This document shows, in pieces, positions 46,701 through 54,617 of a stretch of 64,000 bases of DNA. How positions within the stretch are numbered: the stretch's first letter is position 1; every line of letters starts with the position of its first letter. The position numbers and the translations under genes are program-made. The notes beneath the pieces were generated by a model that was given only the letters and a program-made list of their open reading frames with translations, was not told the DNA's origin and searched no databases. Origin of the DNA: CAZUAQ01 sp964618455 (GTDB lineage: Bacteria; Planctomycetota; Phycisphaerae; UBA1845; PWPN01); the NCBI GenBank assembly GCA_964618455.1, contig CAZUAQ010000008.1:62001-126000 (forward strand). Reading direction: 5' to 3'.

Positions 46701-47426
46701 GACACGCTGCCGAATCCGCTCGATTCCACGGCGCCATCACCGATCCCGGTCGAGATTGTTTCCCCGCCGGATCCGTTCGAGAATCGATTCGCCAGGTACG
46801 ACGTCGACTTCCCCGGACCGGGCTATCAGGTACTGCTGCCCTTCGATGAAGTCCTCGATATCACCAGCGCGACCACGCGTACACATTATCGCGTCGGTGT
46901 GGATGGGACGTTGTTCTATCCCAACCTCGAGTTGCCGCCCGCACTCTCCGTCGACGGGTTCACGGTGTCCTTGAATTTCCTCACGCCGCTCTCGGTCTCG
47001 GCAGGCACCGACTACTTCGACTTCAGTGTGGCCGCCTCGGTCAAGGATCTCAACGGCAACGCCGTTCCGCAGTACGTCAACGATCCGCTGGGCCCGCCGT
47101 TCGTCTCGATCATCGCGCCCAACCCGGACGATACCAACCCGCCGACGATCATGGACGTCAATTATCAAGACGCATTGAATCCACAGACGTTCACCATCAC
47201 GTTCAGCGAAGTGATGGATCGCGACGCGGCGGAGGATCCCGCTAATTACACTTGGGAACCACTGGATATTGTGACGACCACGGGGCTCAAGCTGGAGAAC
47301 GACGGGACCACGCTCCAGTTGCAGATCGGACTCGGCGAAGATGCCGCCGGGGCGACGCTGAACATCAACGTCACCGACATCAACGGAAACGCCAATGAAC
47401 CCTGCACTGATTGCGGCCCGTTCTGA
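43710..47426 (+). CDS. Giant lipoprotein with two PKD and nine tandem Ig-like (Big_5/SbsA-type) repeats
   Basis: A 1238-residue surface protein. The lipobox is LGQGC (Cys ~29) after the hydrophobic stretch MVVLVSVLPWMLGQG. Two PKD domains follow (about 40-120 and 135-215; GSGVYEFSWTPTANL and GQSPYTYSWSPTDGL). From about 217 to the end are nine units of about 90-120 residues, each with a strand like YQLLVNFTEAMDRASAETLS and an end like IIKDINGNA. This resembles the SbsA/Big_5 Ig-like repeat. Probably an adhesin or S-layer-like structural lipoprotein; no enzyme motif. ATG chosen at 43710 with GAGG ten bases upstream rather than GTG at 43701. Confidence 0.85.
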   Translation: MTRIHRCGRAFGPMVVLVSVLPWMLGQGCPPTQGTGDGLSVSAGEDAATTVGTPVTLQGSATGGSGVYEFSWTPTANLDDATSSTPIFTPTAAGTTTFLLTVTDSLGTQASDAVIVEVTGTDDDNDAGAGAPLVADAGPSLAVVVNSPVVLQGAASGGQSPYTYSWSPTDGLSDPTLPQPSFTPTAAGETTFTLTVTDDDGNTATDTATITASTETTLDSLTWSANFDEGGYEMVAVFSQELDRVSAQNENNYRVSGTELEPESAVLASDDRTLTLNFLAPLSTSSAIDFSMSNGLLDAIGNPLPAFSAVPQVNTGDTASTAPEIAAAGVKWGIDYAGSYQLLVNFTEAMDRASAETLSAYRINGTSLTASEATLDEDGQMVSVIFDNVALSTDAKIDISVGNIIKDINGNAAAQRLGVTIAVNSADTTSPNVVEVLSLGEGNNGFEVSIEFSEAMSREDVEKTQAYQGTGSLLQTPTDASLSNDGRTVILVFDDALAPTDRVRIGLGNLVKDINSRIFSQINAEIGVETGDVTDPNGPALKWVIGGEADGYQLLAVFPEAMLKSTVEDENNWRLAGTTVKPSEVTLANDVKTATISFDIPVRRDARITVSVNDRIRDASGNAMLEADLPVSSNPADTVSPKVVIDPTWVADYGTVDGQVGYRLTLSFSETMDLKSVSNLANYTMVRVDTSVTPHKPLGSLGGPSQITVDPMGRKLTMTFASTSGGFRGVTSSLIRDRLLISSQVRDMNGKSTSSVQPQAIAPNAETNGPVIESIAWSTQNNNQPYQVVVRFNEALDAASAADAANYRVNLDGAGVTEVAADANDLPTAPTLNADGRSVTLSFSEDANAFFSSLADTLIVDAGQVLDINGNPSAGTAAAGESIAQDPVTDTVAPRLLSTRWVGDPSLQQYRLIAEFSEPLDENTLGIVQIVKEVLCAICILGEEGDLTLLPGGNRLEVLFDDEPLPTDAMVAFGEMSDMNGNLAEPISILPEEIIFVDTLPNPLDSTAPSPIPVEIVSPPDPFENRFARYDVDFPGPGYQVLLPFDEVLDITSATTRTHYRVGVDGTLFYPNLELPPALSVDGFTVSLNFLTPLSVSAGTDYFDFSVAASVKDLNGNAVPQYVNDPLGPPFVSIIAPNPDDTNPPTIMDVNYQDALNPQTFTITFSEVMDRDAAEDPANYTWEPLDIVTTTGLKLENDGTTLQLQIGLGEDAAGATLNINVTDINGNANEPCTDCGPF
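44358..47400 (+). repeat. Nine tandem Ig-like coding repeats
   Basis: Each unit contains a hydrophobic strand followed by F.E.MDR.SA....NYR, and closes with DINGN or a variant (DASGN, DMNGN, DLNGN). Units differ clearly in sequence, so the array is old rather than recently amplified. Confidence 0.8.
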
Positions 47427-47458
47427 GCGGGGGCGTATCCCATCAAGTAGGAAGGCCT

Positions 47459-47494
47459 CACGCCGGCGCGCTCAGCGCGTCGGCGTGTTTATTT
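47459..47494 (+). terminator. Strong terminator overlapping the 3' end of the opposing PfkB gene
   Basis: CACGCCGGCGCG / CGCGTCGGCGTG forms a 12-bp stem (one G-T pair; an extra C-G closes the loop to TCA), followed by TTTATTT on the plus strand. It ends transcription of the giant lipoprotein gene and covers the stop and last codons of the minus-strand kinase gene. Confidence 0.72.
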
Positions 47495-48425
47495 GGAAGT
47501 CTTTGATCTGTTCCATCGGCACGATGCCGGTCGAGGCGCCCGGGGCCTGGATGCAGTGGGCGGCGGTGGCGTTGCCCAGCGCGGCGGCATCCGGCATCGC
47601 GAGCCCTTCGTTCAGCCCCGCCATGAACCCCGCACACCAACTGTCGCCCGCGCCCGTGGTGTCCACCACATTGTCCACGCGGTAGGCCGGCACGCGCGTT
47701 TCCGCTCCCGAGGCATCGCGGCAGAACGCCCCCTCCTGGTCCAACTTGATCACCACGTTCTTGCACCCGCGATCCTGAAACGCCCTGGCGATCGCCGACG
47801 GATCGTCGAGCCCGGTGATCGCCTTGGCCTCGGGCTGCGAAGGGATGAAGTAGTCCAGGTGGGGCAGGGCGGGGTGGATGTTGGCATGCCACGTCTCCGC
47901 CGGGGCGGAATCGAGGTAGACCGTATCGAGCAGCGTCTTCACGCCGGCGGCCTGGGCTTCCTTGAGGCACTTGCCGGTCTGCTCGCCATCGAACGTGGCC
48001 ATCACCATCGTCCCGGTCACGAAGCAGAACCTGGCCTTCTTGACGATGCTCATGTCGATGTCGTCGTAACAGAGCGTGCCGTTGGTGCCCATGGTGTGAA
48101 AGAAACTGCGCTGGCCGCCACTGAGCACACACACGAAGGTGTACGGTGTGTGGACATCGCCGCTGCGGCTCACGCCCGCGCTGCCGACGCCGTACTTCTT
48201 CGCCTCGCTGACGACGAAGTCCCCCAAAGCATCCTCACCGACCTTGACGATCACGTCGCAACCGACGCCCATCTTGCCCAGCGCGATCGAGCAGTTCATG
48301 GCGTTGCCGCCGGTGGTCATCGTGAGCTTGTCAAACAGGCGCAGCCCGCCCGGCGGGGGATAGTCATCGATAGTTTGGCCGATGGCGTCCACGGTGCAGA
48401 TGCCGACGTTCACGATGTTGCTCAT
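47472..48425 (-). CDS. PfkB/ribokinase-family carbohydrate kinase
   Basis: A 317-residue cytoplasmic kinase that phosphorylates a sugar or nucleoside with ATP. N-terminal substrate lid motif GGNAMNCSIALGKMG at 39-53; C-terminal ATP/anion-hole motif DTTGAGDSWCAGF at 255-267 with catalytic D261. Length and motif spacing are normal. Substrate not determinable. The ATG at 48425 has GAGGA ten bases upstream; the frame is open to 48512 but overlaps the upstream gene. It is 20 bp downstream of the GT-C gene, so it likely ends that operon. Confidence 0.9.
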   Translation of the reverse strand: MSNIVNVGICTVDAIGQTIDDYPPPGGLRLFDKLTMTTGGNAMNCSIALGKMGVGCDVIVKVGEDALGDFVVSEAKKYGVGSAGVSRSGDVHTPYTFVCVLSGGQRSFFHTMGTNGTLCYDDIDMSIVKKARFCFVTGTMVMATFDGEQTGKCLKEAQAAGVKTLLDTVYLDSAPAETWHANIHPALPHLDYFIPSQPEAKAITGLDDPSAIARAFQDRGCKNVVIKLDQEGAFCRDASGAETRVPAYRVDNVVDTTGAGDSWCAGFMAGLNEGLAMPDAAALGNATAAHCIQAPGASTGIVPMEQIKDFQINTPTR

Positions 48426-48445
48426 GATCTCATCCTCGCTCGGGT

Positions 48446-50593
48446 TCAGTCCACGGGTCGCGATGCGGTGGCACGCTCCGGGATTCCGGGAACCTCGTAC
48501 ACGACCGCCCACGGCTGCGACGCCTCCCCGTAAAACGCGTGGTACGTCTTCAGCCCGGCAGTTTCGAGTCGATCGAACAGTCCCCGGTGAATCGCCTCCG
48601 GGAAGCCGTAGGAGTTCCTCAACCTCCGCACCTCATTCCAGTGCACAAAAATATGCGTGAAGCCCCGATCCCGCAACTCGCGAAGGACTGCTGCAGCCTC
48701 GTGCTCGTCAAGCGGCTGCCGCGGGTCATCGCCGCCGGGCCGGTCGGCCAGGATCGTCTCGAGCGGGTGACGGTTGAAGACCACGGCGTAATCGAATTCG
48801 GGGAGGAGATAGAAGATCCGCGCCTCGCCCACGAGTAGGATCCGCGCCTGCGGGCCGAGGCCGTTCAACGTGGCGGTCGGCTCGAATCCGTTCAAAAAGA
48901 CCTGCGTACGCCCGTATGGCGCCTCCTGTCCGGGGTCCATATCAATGAAAGGTTTCACCTCTTTCACGTACTGATCGCGAATCTGATCCAAGTTCCCGAA
49001 CGCGCCAAACACAAGAAGCACAGTAATCGCACCGGTCGCCAGCGGAGCGATCGAGCGCGACAGGCTCCGCGCGCCCATCAGCACGAGCGGCAGCATCATC
49101 ACGGATGCAAATCGCGCGTACTGATGCGTGAAGAACAGCCAGACCACGAATTGGAGTACAAGTACGGCCACGAGCAGAAGCGTGAGCCGATCGCGGTGCA
49201 TCCCTGCGCCGAGCAGCGCGAAGACCATCAACCCGTAGCCGATGCGAAAGTCGCCGAGCGTCAGGAACCAGACACGCTGCAGGCCATACAGCATCCGCGC
49301 GACGGTGGGTTCGTCCTCGAAGGCGGAGGCCGGTCGCGCATGCCCCGCGCGCCAGCGCTCGGCCAGGTCGGCACTCCACGCTTCGTCCGACACGCCGAAT
49401 ACCGACGTCGCCAGCGGGAAGACGGGGTTGCCCGTGTTCACCGCATTGCGGATCAACCACGGGGCAAACGTAATGAACACGCCCACGAAGAACGTCACGA
49501 CGCAGACAAAGCGCGCCCGCGCGTTCCTCCCGATCGTCAGCAGCAGGAATGCCGTCGGAATCACCACCATCGGCAGCGCGGGATACTTGAACCCGCAAGC
49601 CAGTCCGCCCAGCAGTCCGCCGAGCAGCGTCCATTGCCAGGGTGAACCATCCTTACGTGAGGCGCGCAGCATACAGGCGATCGATCCCATGCCCATCGCC
49701 AGCATGCCCGTCTCGACGTACGCGATGCCCGACAGGTAAGTCAACCACGGCGTGGTGGCTGCCAGGACACCGGCAACGATTCCCGCGCGCGCCGACCAGA
49801 TGCGCCCCGCCAGCCAGCTCGCCGCCACGAACAGCATCGCCAAGGCTGTGTTGACCATCTTGGCCATGAAGGACGCTTCGACGGCATCGCCCTCGAGGGT
49901 CATCATGGCCAAGGCAAGCATCTCGTAGTTCAGCGGGAAATTGCTGTAGACGTTTTCCGGAAGAAAAGTGATCGCGCCCTGTCGGTGAAAGATCTTCGGC
50001 ACGCCGAGGTGATACTCGAGAATGTCGTACCCCCGCGCCTCTTCCACCCACAGCACACCGGGAGGCAACGTGCAGGCCAGCAGGATCAGCACGAAGAACG
50101 GCACCGCCAGCAGCCAGAGCAGGGCGAAGGGATCGGCGGCGGTTCTTTCCCCGTCCCGCGCCGCAGGTTCGCGGGGTCGGCGCAGGTCCCACAGCAGCCG
50201 GATGAGCCCTGCCACGCCCGCCATGCTCAGCAGCACGATCAGCAAGGGCGCGGAAAGCAGGCCCAAACCTCCGAGGCCGAGCGTCAGCAATGCCAGCAGG
50301 CCGATCCCGAACAGCCCACCGAGGATCATCCGTTCGCCTGGTCGCGCATCGGCGATCCCCAGCAGGGGGAAGATCCACACACCACCCAACCCGGCCGCCG
50401 CCAGGGCAATCCACGCCTTCAGCCCATCGATCAGAACGATCGACAAGGCCACAATCGAGACCGCTCCCACGATGCAGAGCGTCAGTGCAGCGCAGGTCGC
50501 CACCATGCCGACCGTCGCGCGACGACTTGTGATTCGGAACCCCGGGAATGATGCCGAGTGCGTACTCACGCCGGATAAGGTAACGTCGGCCAC
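48446..50593 (-). CDS. GT-C-fold membrane glycosyltransferase (PMT/ArnT/GT39-like)
   Basis: A 715-residue protein with about 12 transmembrane helices (for example VGMVATCAALTLCIVGAVSI and LLLVAVLVLQFVVWLFFTHQ). The first long extracytoplasmic loop carries EEARGYDILEYHLGVPKIFH, an acidic motif at the place where GT-C enzymes keep their catalytic Asp/Glu. The C-terminal ~160 residues are soluble (LDEHEAAAVLRELRDRGFTH, IFVHWNEVRRLRNSYGFPEA). Such enzymes use polyprenyl-phosphate sugars. The start is uncertain: GTG at 50593 lies next to AGGGGGA, and later GTG/ATG codons lack a ribosome-binding site. It follows the heparinase gene by 34 bp. Confidence 0.82.
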   Translation of the reverse strand: MADVTLSGVSTHSASFPGFRITSRRATVGMVATCAALTLCIVGAVSIVALSIVLIDGLKAWIALAAAGLGGVWIFPLLGIADARPGERMILGGLFGIGLLALLTLGLGGLGLLSAPLLIVLLSMAGVAGLIRLLWDLRRPREPAARDGERTAADPFALLWLLAVPFFVLILLACTLPPGVLWVEEARGYDILEYHLGVPKIFHRQGAITFLPENVYSNFPLNYEMLALAMMTLEGDAVEASFMAKMVNTALAMLFVAASWLAGRIWSARAGIVAGVLAATTPWLTYLSGIAYVETGMLAMGMGSIACMLRASRKDGSPWQWTLLGGLLGGLACGFKYPALPMVVIPTAFLLLTIGRNARARFVCVVTFFVGVFITFAPWLIRNAVNTGNPVFPLATSVFGVSDEAWSADLAERWRAGHARPASAFEDEPTVARMLYGLQRVWFLTLGDFRIGYGLMVFALLGAGMHRDRLTLLLVAVLVLQFVVWLFFTHQYARFASVMMLPLVLMGARSLSRSIAPLATGAITVLLVFGAFGNLDQIRDQYVKEVKPFIDMDPGQEAPYGRTQVFLNGFEPTATLNGLGPQARILLVGEARIFYLLPEFDYAVVFNRHPLETILADRPGGDDPRQPLDEHEAAAVLRELRDRGFTHIFVHWNEVRRLRNSYGFPEAIHRGLFDRLETAGLKTYHAFYGEASQPWAVVYEVPGIPERATASRPVD

Positions 50594-50627
50594 TCCCCCT
50601 GACTACGCCTTCGGCTCATGTCCCGCC

Positions 50628-52769
50628 TCAACGACGCGGCGAGAATGCCGCTTCGATCATGGGCCGGCCGTCGCGGTCGAGACGAACACCGTCCGCCGTC
50701 ACCGTGAGCGTGTCCTCGCCGCCCTCGCGCTTCACCGTCAGCCAATGGCTCGACGCCGAAACGGTGGCGGACGCAAGTTCGATCCCCTTTACTGCCGGGG
50801 CGTCGGATAACCGCACCGGCTCCAGCACACCGGCAAAGCGCATCGCGCGTCCGCGCGTCTCCAGCATCACCAGCGGCACGCGCTCGAGCACCGACGCCCC
50901 CGGACCATCCCCGGTCAGCAGCGTCGCTTTGCCCCAGCCGTTCAAGCTCAGGTGCGTCGTGACGGACTCATCCTTGAACGCGACCTCAACCGGCAAGGTC
51001 ACGCGATCCCGCCGCGTCTCCTGCAGGTACGCGAGGCCATCCTTGGCGTCCGACAGATCCACCGGAGAGGTCACCTGTTCACACGTCGCGCGTTGTCCCC
51101 GGTTGTGATAGACCCATGCGTAATCATGCTCGTTGTCGGAATCGAGATCATCGACCACCAGCAGGTACTCCGGCGTCATCGCAAGAATGCGCCGATACCG
51201 CACGCCTTCATACGCCTCGTCGCAGCGTACGACAGCCACGGCGGCATGCGGCGTCGCAGCGAACGCTTCCAATGCCCCCTCCGCCGGTTGCTGCGATCGG
51301 CCGTCGACAAGCACCGCATTGTGGCCCAGCGTCGCTTTATACCACTGCGTGTGAATCGGCAGCCGGTAGGCCTGGCTCTTCGCCCGGCCCGGGTCGACAC
51401 CCAGTTCCCGGCCGTGCCCGAAGAAGACGAAGCTCAGCTTGTCGAAGTGACCGTGAAATCCGCCGTACGGCCCGAAGGTGACCGCCGCCGCCAATCCCGC
51501 CCTACCCTCGGTACGGAGGATGGCGTGTCCGGCCGTGGTGAAGACCTCGCTGCCGAGCGAAGGGGTTTTCGCGGTCTTCTTCGTATCGCGGCCGTACAGA
51601 ATCGAAAGCCACGTTTCCCGTTTCGGCAAAGCTGCCAACAATCGCTCGTCTCTGTAGGCGGCATACGCCGGCTCGTACAACGCATCCCGGCGCGTCAGCG
51701 AAGAATTGACATCGTCCCCGAAGCGCGGCAGCAGTCCCCCAGGCATGCCATAGCGAATCGGCAGCGTGAACATCCGCTTGAAACGCGGGTGTGCCCAGAG
51801 GTCGATGCCCAACCGGCGGCTGCCTTCCGCGATACTGACCAGGGCATGGAGCGTGTAGAAGTGATAGCCCCAACTGTTTTCGTACCACATGCCGTCGTCC
51901 GTGACGGAGACGTCCATCTGGTAGAGGAATCCGTTGCCCTTCTGCGTGAGTGCCCGCTCGATCCAGGTCGGGTCGCCCAGCACCGCGCCACCCCAGATCA
52001 TGGCGGCGTTGTGCCACGTCTGCCAGTTGCCCTTGCCCGCGCGGTGACCGTTGAGATTCTCCAGGATCGGCAGAATGAGATCCTGCCGGATGTGCCGACG
52101 GTCCTCGTCGCTGAGCACGTCGCTGTCGAGGATAAGATCGGCCGCCGGCGCGATCAGCGTCACCATCATCGACGCCTCGCTGAGCGTCTGCTCTTTGATG
52201 TGCGCGCCGCCGCGCGAGGGCTTCGGGTTGCGATGGGCGTCGTGACGCGGGTAGCTGCGGTAGCGGTCCGCATAGCCGATGAGGATCGCCCGGGCTTTCT
52301 CAGCAAAGCGGCGCTGCCCGGTGATCGCGTATGCCCACGCGCAGTCCGCCGCCACACGCAGATTCGCCCCATGAATACGCGAGTAGATCACGTCGTCGTA
52401 CGGCTCGCCGGTATACACCTTGCCGCACTTCGGGCAACGATGCTTGGTGTCGCTGACCGTCTCCAGCCCCATCTGGCACGGCTCGCACTGGTACCACTGG
52501 TTGTGCTGTCCGCCGCGCGGGGGGTAGGTGATCTCGCGTGCCAGCGCTGCCTCGGCGCGGGCGATGCGCGCCTTGACCGGTTGCCGGTCCCGGTGGCGAC
52601 GGAGCCGCGTTCGCTCGTCGCGCGTGACCGCCACCATGGGATGACCGTCGCGCTCCGGCAAAGCGATGGTCGGTAACGCCCAGGAATCGCGGGACGCTGC
52701 CTGGGCGAGGGGGTTTGTGGCAGTTACGAGCATGAGACACGCGAAGCTCGCCAGGATGGCTCTGGTCAT
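50628..52769 (-). CDS. Exported heparinase II/III-like polysaccharide lyase with Cys4 insert
   Basis: A 713-residue exported protein, signal at 1-25 (ILASFACLMLVTATNPLAQA). The N-terminal toroid contains AGKGNWQTWHNAAMIWGGAV and WYENSWGYHFYTLHALVSIA, with Asn/His/Tyr residues typical of lyase catalysis. The C-terminal beta-sandwich begins with FGPYGGFHGHFDKLSFVFFG (conserved His). Near residue 95 is a four-cysteine zinc-ribbon-like insert: C95-x2-C98 ... C112-x2-C115 (QCEPCQM ... RCPKCGKVY). It probably depolymerises an acidic polysaccharide; the substrate is open. GGGGAG lies eight bases before the ATG at 52769. First gene of the three-gene minus operon. Confidence 0.88.
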   Translation of the reverse strand: MTRAILASFACLMLVTATNPLAQAASRDSWALPTIALPERDGHPMVAVTRDERTRLRRHRDRQPVKARIARAEAALAREITYPPRGGQHNQWYQCEPCQMGLETVSDTKHRCPKCGKVYTGEPYDDVIYSRIHGANLRVAADCAWAYAITGQRRFAEKARAILIGYADRYRSYPRHDAHRNPKPSRGGAHIKEQTLSEASMMVTLIAPAADLILDSDVLSDEDRRHIRQDLILPILENLNGHRAGKGNWQTWHNAAMIWGGAVLGDPTWIERALTQKGNGFLYQMDVSVTDDGMWYENSWGYHFYTLHALVSIAEGSRRLGIDLWAHPRFKRMFTLPIRYGMPGGLLPRFGDDVNSSLTRRDALYEPAYAAYRDERLLAALPKRETWLSILYGRDTKKTAKTPSLGSEVFTTAGHAILRTEGRAGLAAAVTFGPYGGFHGHFDKLSFVFFGHGRELGVDPGRAKSQAYRLPIHTQWYKATLGHNAVLVDGRSQQPAEGALEAFAATPHAAVAVVRCDEAYEGVRYRRILAMTPEYLLVVDDLDSDNEHDYAWVYHNRGQRATCEQVTSPVDLSDAKDGLAYLQETRRDRVTLPVEVAFKDESVTTHLSLNGWGKATLLTGDGPGASVLERVPLVMLETRGRAMRFAGVLEPVRLSDAPAVKGIELASATVSASSHWLTVKREGGEDTLTVTADGVRLDRDGRPMIEAAFSPRR

Positions 52770-52944
52770 GAGGATACTCCCCGGGAACGGTCATGCGTGG
52801 TTGGAGGACAGTCCGTCGGAGGCGGCAAGGCCGACACCGTGACCATTCACAGCTTACGCAGGGAGAGCGTGCGGGCAAGGGCGGAGAAGCCGGCGCGATC
52901 ACCTCAATGTCGCAGGTGATGCGTCAAGCCGGAAGTAGCAAGGC

Positions 52945-53235
52945 TCAGAGTGGAGCGGCCAGAAGCAGCATGATCGCGATGGCCACCGGCCCGGTGGCCT
53001 GCATGAATCCGGTCGAAATGTCGTTGGCGATCCGGTCGGCCTCGATCCGCTCCTCGCGCTCCGAGGAATAGGAGGCGTGGACATCTTCGATCACCACGTG
53101 CTCGGGCTCGGCCTGGATCTGCTGCAGTTCGGCGTACTGTTCCGGCGTGAGCTCCAACGGGCGGTCCGCCGCAAAGGCAGCCCCGGCCAGCACAATCCCC
53201 AGCACGATTCCCTTCATCATCATCGGCTTTCGCAT
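52945..53235 (-). CDS. Small exported protein with C-terminal membrane helix
   Basis: A 96-residue protein with a signal (MMMKGIVLGIVLAGAAFAADR), a short helical acidic middle (ELTPEQYAELQQIQAEPEHV) and a C-terminal hydrophobic helix (ATGPVAIAIMLLLAAPL). Unknown function. I chose the ATG at 53235 because GAGGAG lies eight bases upstream; the longer frame from 53268 lacks one. Confidence 0.6.
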   Translation of the reverse strand: MRKPMMMKGIVLGIVLAGAAFAADRPLELTPEQYAELQQIQAEPEHVVIEDVHASYSSEREERIEADRIANDISTGFMQATGPVAIAIMLLLAAPL

Positions 53236-53340
53236 CGGTCTCGCTCCTCGCATCGCCACCGGGTCCATCTGAGCCCGTGGCCATCACCCCTGGATATCTT
53301 CGATCCTCCGCGTGCCTCAATCGGGGCCATGCCTCACCGA

Positions 53341-53952
53341 TCAGGATGGCGGATTGACCACTATCATCATGGCCCGCTCTCCCCGTGTCCACTGGGCATC
53401 GAACTCCGCCGCCGGTACGGTCATCAGCGGATCATCCGGCATCGAGGGATCGAAATAATGAATGCGATCCTCCTTTTCCGTATCGGGATTATCGGTGATT
53501 CCGATCACGATCACTGCATGATTGAAGCCGGGATCACCCTTTTCATCCCGGTTGACCACGCAAATGACGGGATATCGTCTTGACTTGGACCAGTAGTGAA
53601 GCCCCGTCGGTGGATCCGGATCCAATCGACCGGTCAGCGTGATCAGGTCCAGGCCGACGCGCTGGAGGTAGGTTTTCACGTCGCCCACGCGGGTGTGGTC
53701 GAGCCCCATGGCGTCCATCGCCGCCCGTGCCTCCGCCTCACTGAATTGACGCTCGCCCTTGAGGTAATTCGCCGCCATGACCACGCTGGCAATCAGGCAG
53801 GAGGAGTAATCCTCGGAGGATTCGTACCGGACCCGCCATGTGCCCGGCGGATACTCGATCATCGGGCGGCGCGATTCGGTCTCGCATCCGGTCACCAGGG
53901 GAAGCAGAATGGCGCCCAGCACGCAGAAACTCGGGGTATGTCGGTCGATCAC
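53341..53952 (-). CDS. Lipoprotein with C39-like cysteine peptidase fold
   Basis: A 203-residue lipoprotein: signal (VLGAILLPLVTG) and lipidated C23 (LLPLVTGC). The mature part matches C39-like papain-fold proteins: C52 in SSCLIASVVMAANYL, H145 in PGFNHAVIVIGITD and D168 in YFDPSMPDD. Such extracytoplasmic domains process peptides or act as peptidase-like binding proteins. The start is the GTG at 53952, with GGAGG six bases upstream and an exact lipoprotein signal after it; the ATG at 54042 would bury the signal inside the protein. Confidence 0.8.
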   Translation of the reverse strand: MIDRHTPSFCVLGAILLPLVTGCETESRRPMIEYPPGTWRVRYESSEDYSSCLIASVVMAANYLKGERQFSEAEARAAMDAMGLDHTRVGDVKTYLQRVGLDLITLTGRLDPDPPTGLHYWSKSRRYPVICVVNRDEKGDPGFNHAVIVIGITDNPDTEKEDRIHYFDPSMPDDPLMTVPAAEFDAQWTRGERAMMIVVNPPS

Positions 53953-54058
53953 GTGAGCCTCCGGTACGAGTGATGCGGATGTCATTGGAGCCCGAAGCTC
54001 GTGGGGCGTCAATGGGACGGTCGAGATGAACGATGTGGTCACCGGGCCGGAACCCGAG

Positions 54059-54086
54059 TTGACGGACGTGGCGGCCGGATTATCAT
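54059..54086 (+). promoter_or_regulatory. Promoter of the arsR-like gene
   Basis: TTGACG (54059-54064) and TATCAT (54081-54086), 16 bp apart. The -10 box overlaps the left arm of the operator palindrome, so bound repressor would block RNA polymerase. Confidence 0.58.
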
Positions 54087-54105
54087 ATTCACCCAGGTGA
54101 ATATG
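54084..54105. promoter_or_regulatory. ArsR-type operator palindrome
   Basis: Perfect 10-bp inverted repeat CATATTCACC-CA-GGTGAATATG, ending 2 bp before the ATG of the arsR-like gene. Its right arm (GGTGA) is also the only candidate ribosome-binding site. Confidence 0.75.
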
Positions 54106-54107
54106 TA

Positions 54108-54554
54108 ATGAGCGCTAACGCTGACATCCAGGAACGAGCACGGCGCCCCCAAGCTCCCTCGCGGAGCAGTTCGGGGTCGACTCCCTGCGACGACGCAGGC
54201 GACGCGCATTCGCTTCACGAGGCGGCAACGCTGTTCCGCGCGTTTTCCGACGAGACGCGCCTGCGCCTGCTGAACCTTCTGTTGGAACGGGAGGTCTGCG
54301 TTTGCGATATGTGCGAGGTGCTGAACGTCCTGCAGCCGAGCATCTCGCGGCATTTGGCGTATCTCGACCGCACGGGCCTCGTCTCCGTGCGGCAGTCCGG
54401 CAGGTGGAAATACTACCGCGCCGTTCGCCGCCCCGATGCCGCGCAACGTCGTTTGCTGAACTGCGTCAAGTCGTGCTTGCGCGATATCGACGTGCTGCGT
54501 CGCGATCTTGACGCGCTGCGCCGTCTCCAGCAGCAGCCGGGCCATTGCTGCTGA
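54108..54554 (+). CDS. ArsR/SmtB-family metalloregulator
   Basis: A 148-residue winged-helix repressor. DNA-binding region: RAFSDETRLRLLNLLLEREV, VLNVLQPSISRHLAYLDRTG, LVSVRQSGRWKYYRAV. The metal site C64-V-C66-D-M-C69 is the ArsR As(III)/Sb(III)-type motif, so inducer is probably arsenite or a similar thiophilic metalloid. A 33-residue N-terminal extension is low-complexity. A CC pair ends the protein. The gene is preceded by a perfect operator that overlaps its promoter, showing autorepression. It precedes the arsenate-reductase-like gene by 63 bp. Confidence 0.9.
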   Translation: MSANADIQERARRPQAPSRSSSGSTPCDDAGDAHSLHEAATLFRAFSDETRLRLLNLLLEREVCVCDMCEVLNVLQPSISRHLAYLDRTGLVSVRQSGRWKYYRAVRRPDAAQRRLLNCVKSCLRDIDVLRRDLDALRRLQQQPGHCC

Positions 54555-54617
54555 ACAACCTGCTTTCCACGCTGTCATGAACGGGATCATCTTCATTCTC
54601 ACGAAAGGGAAGTTATC

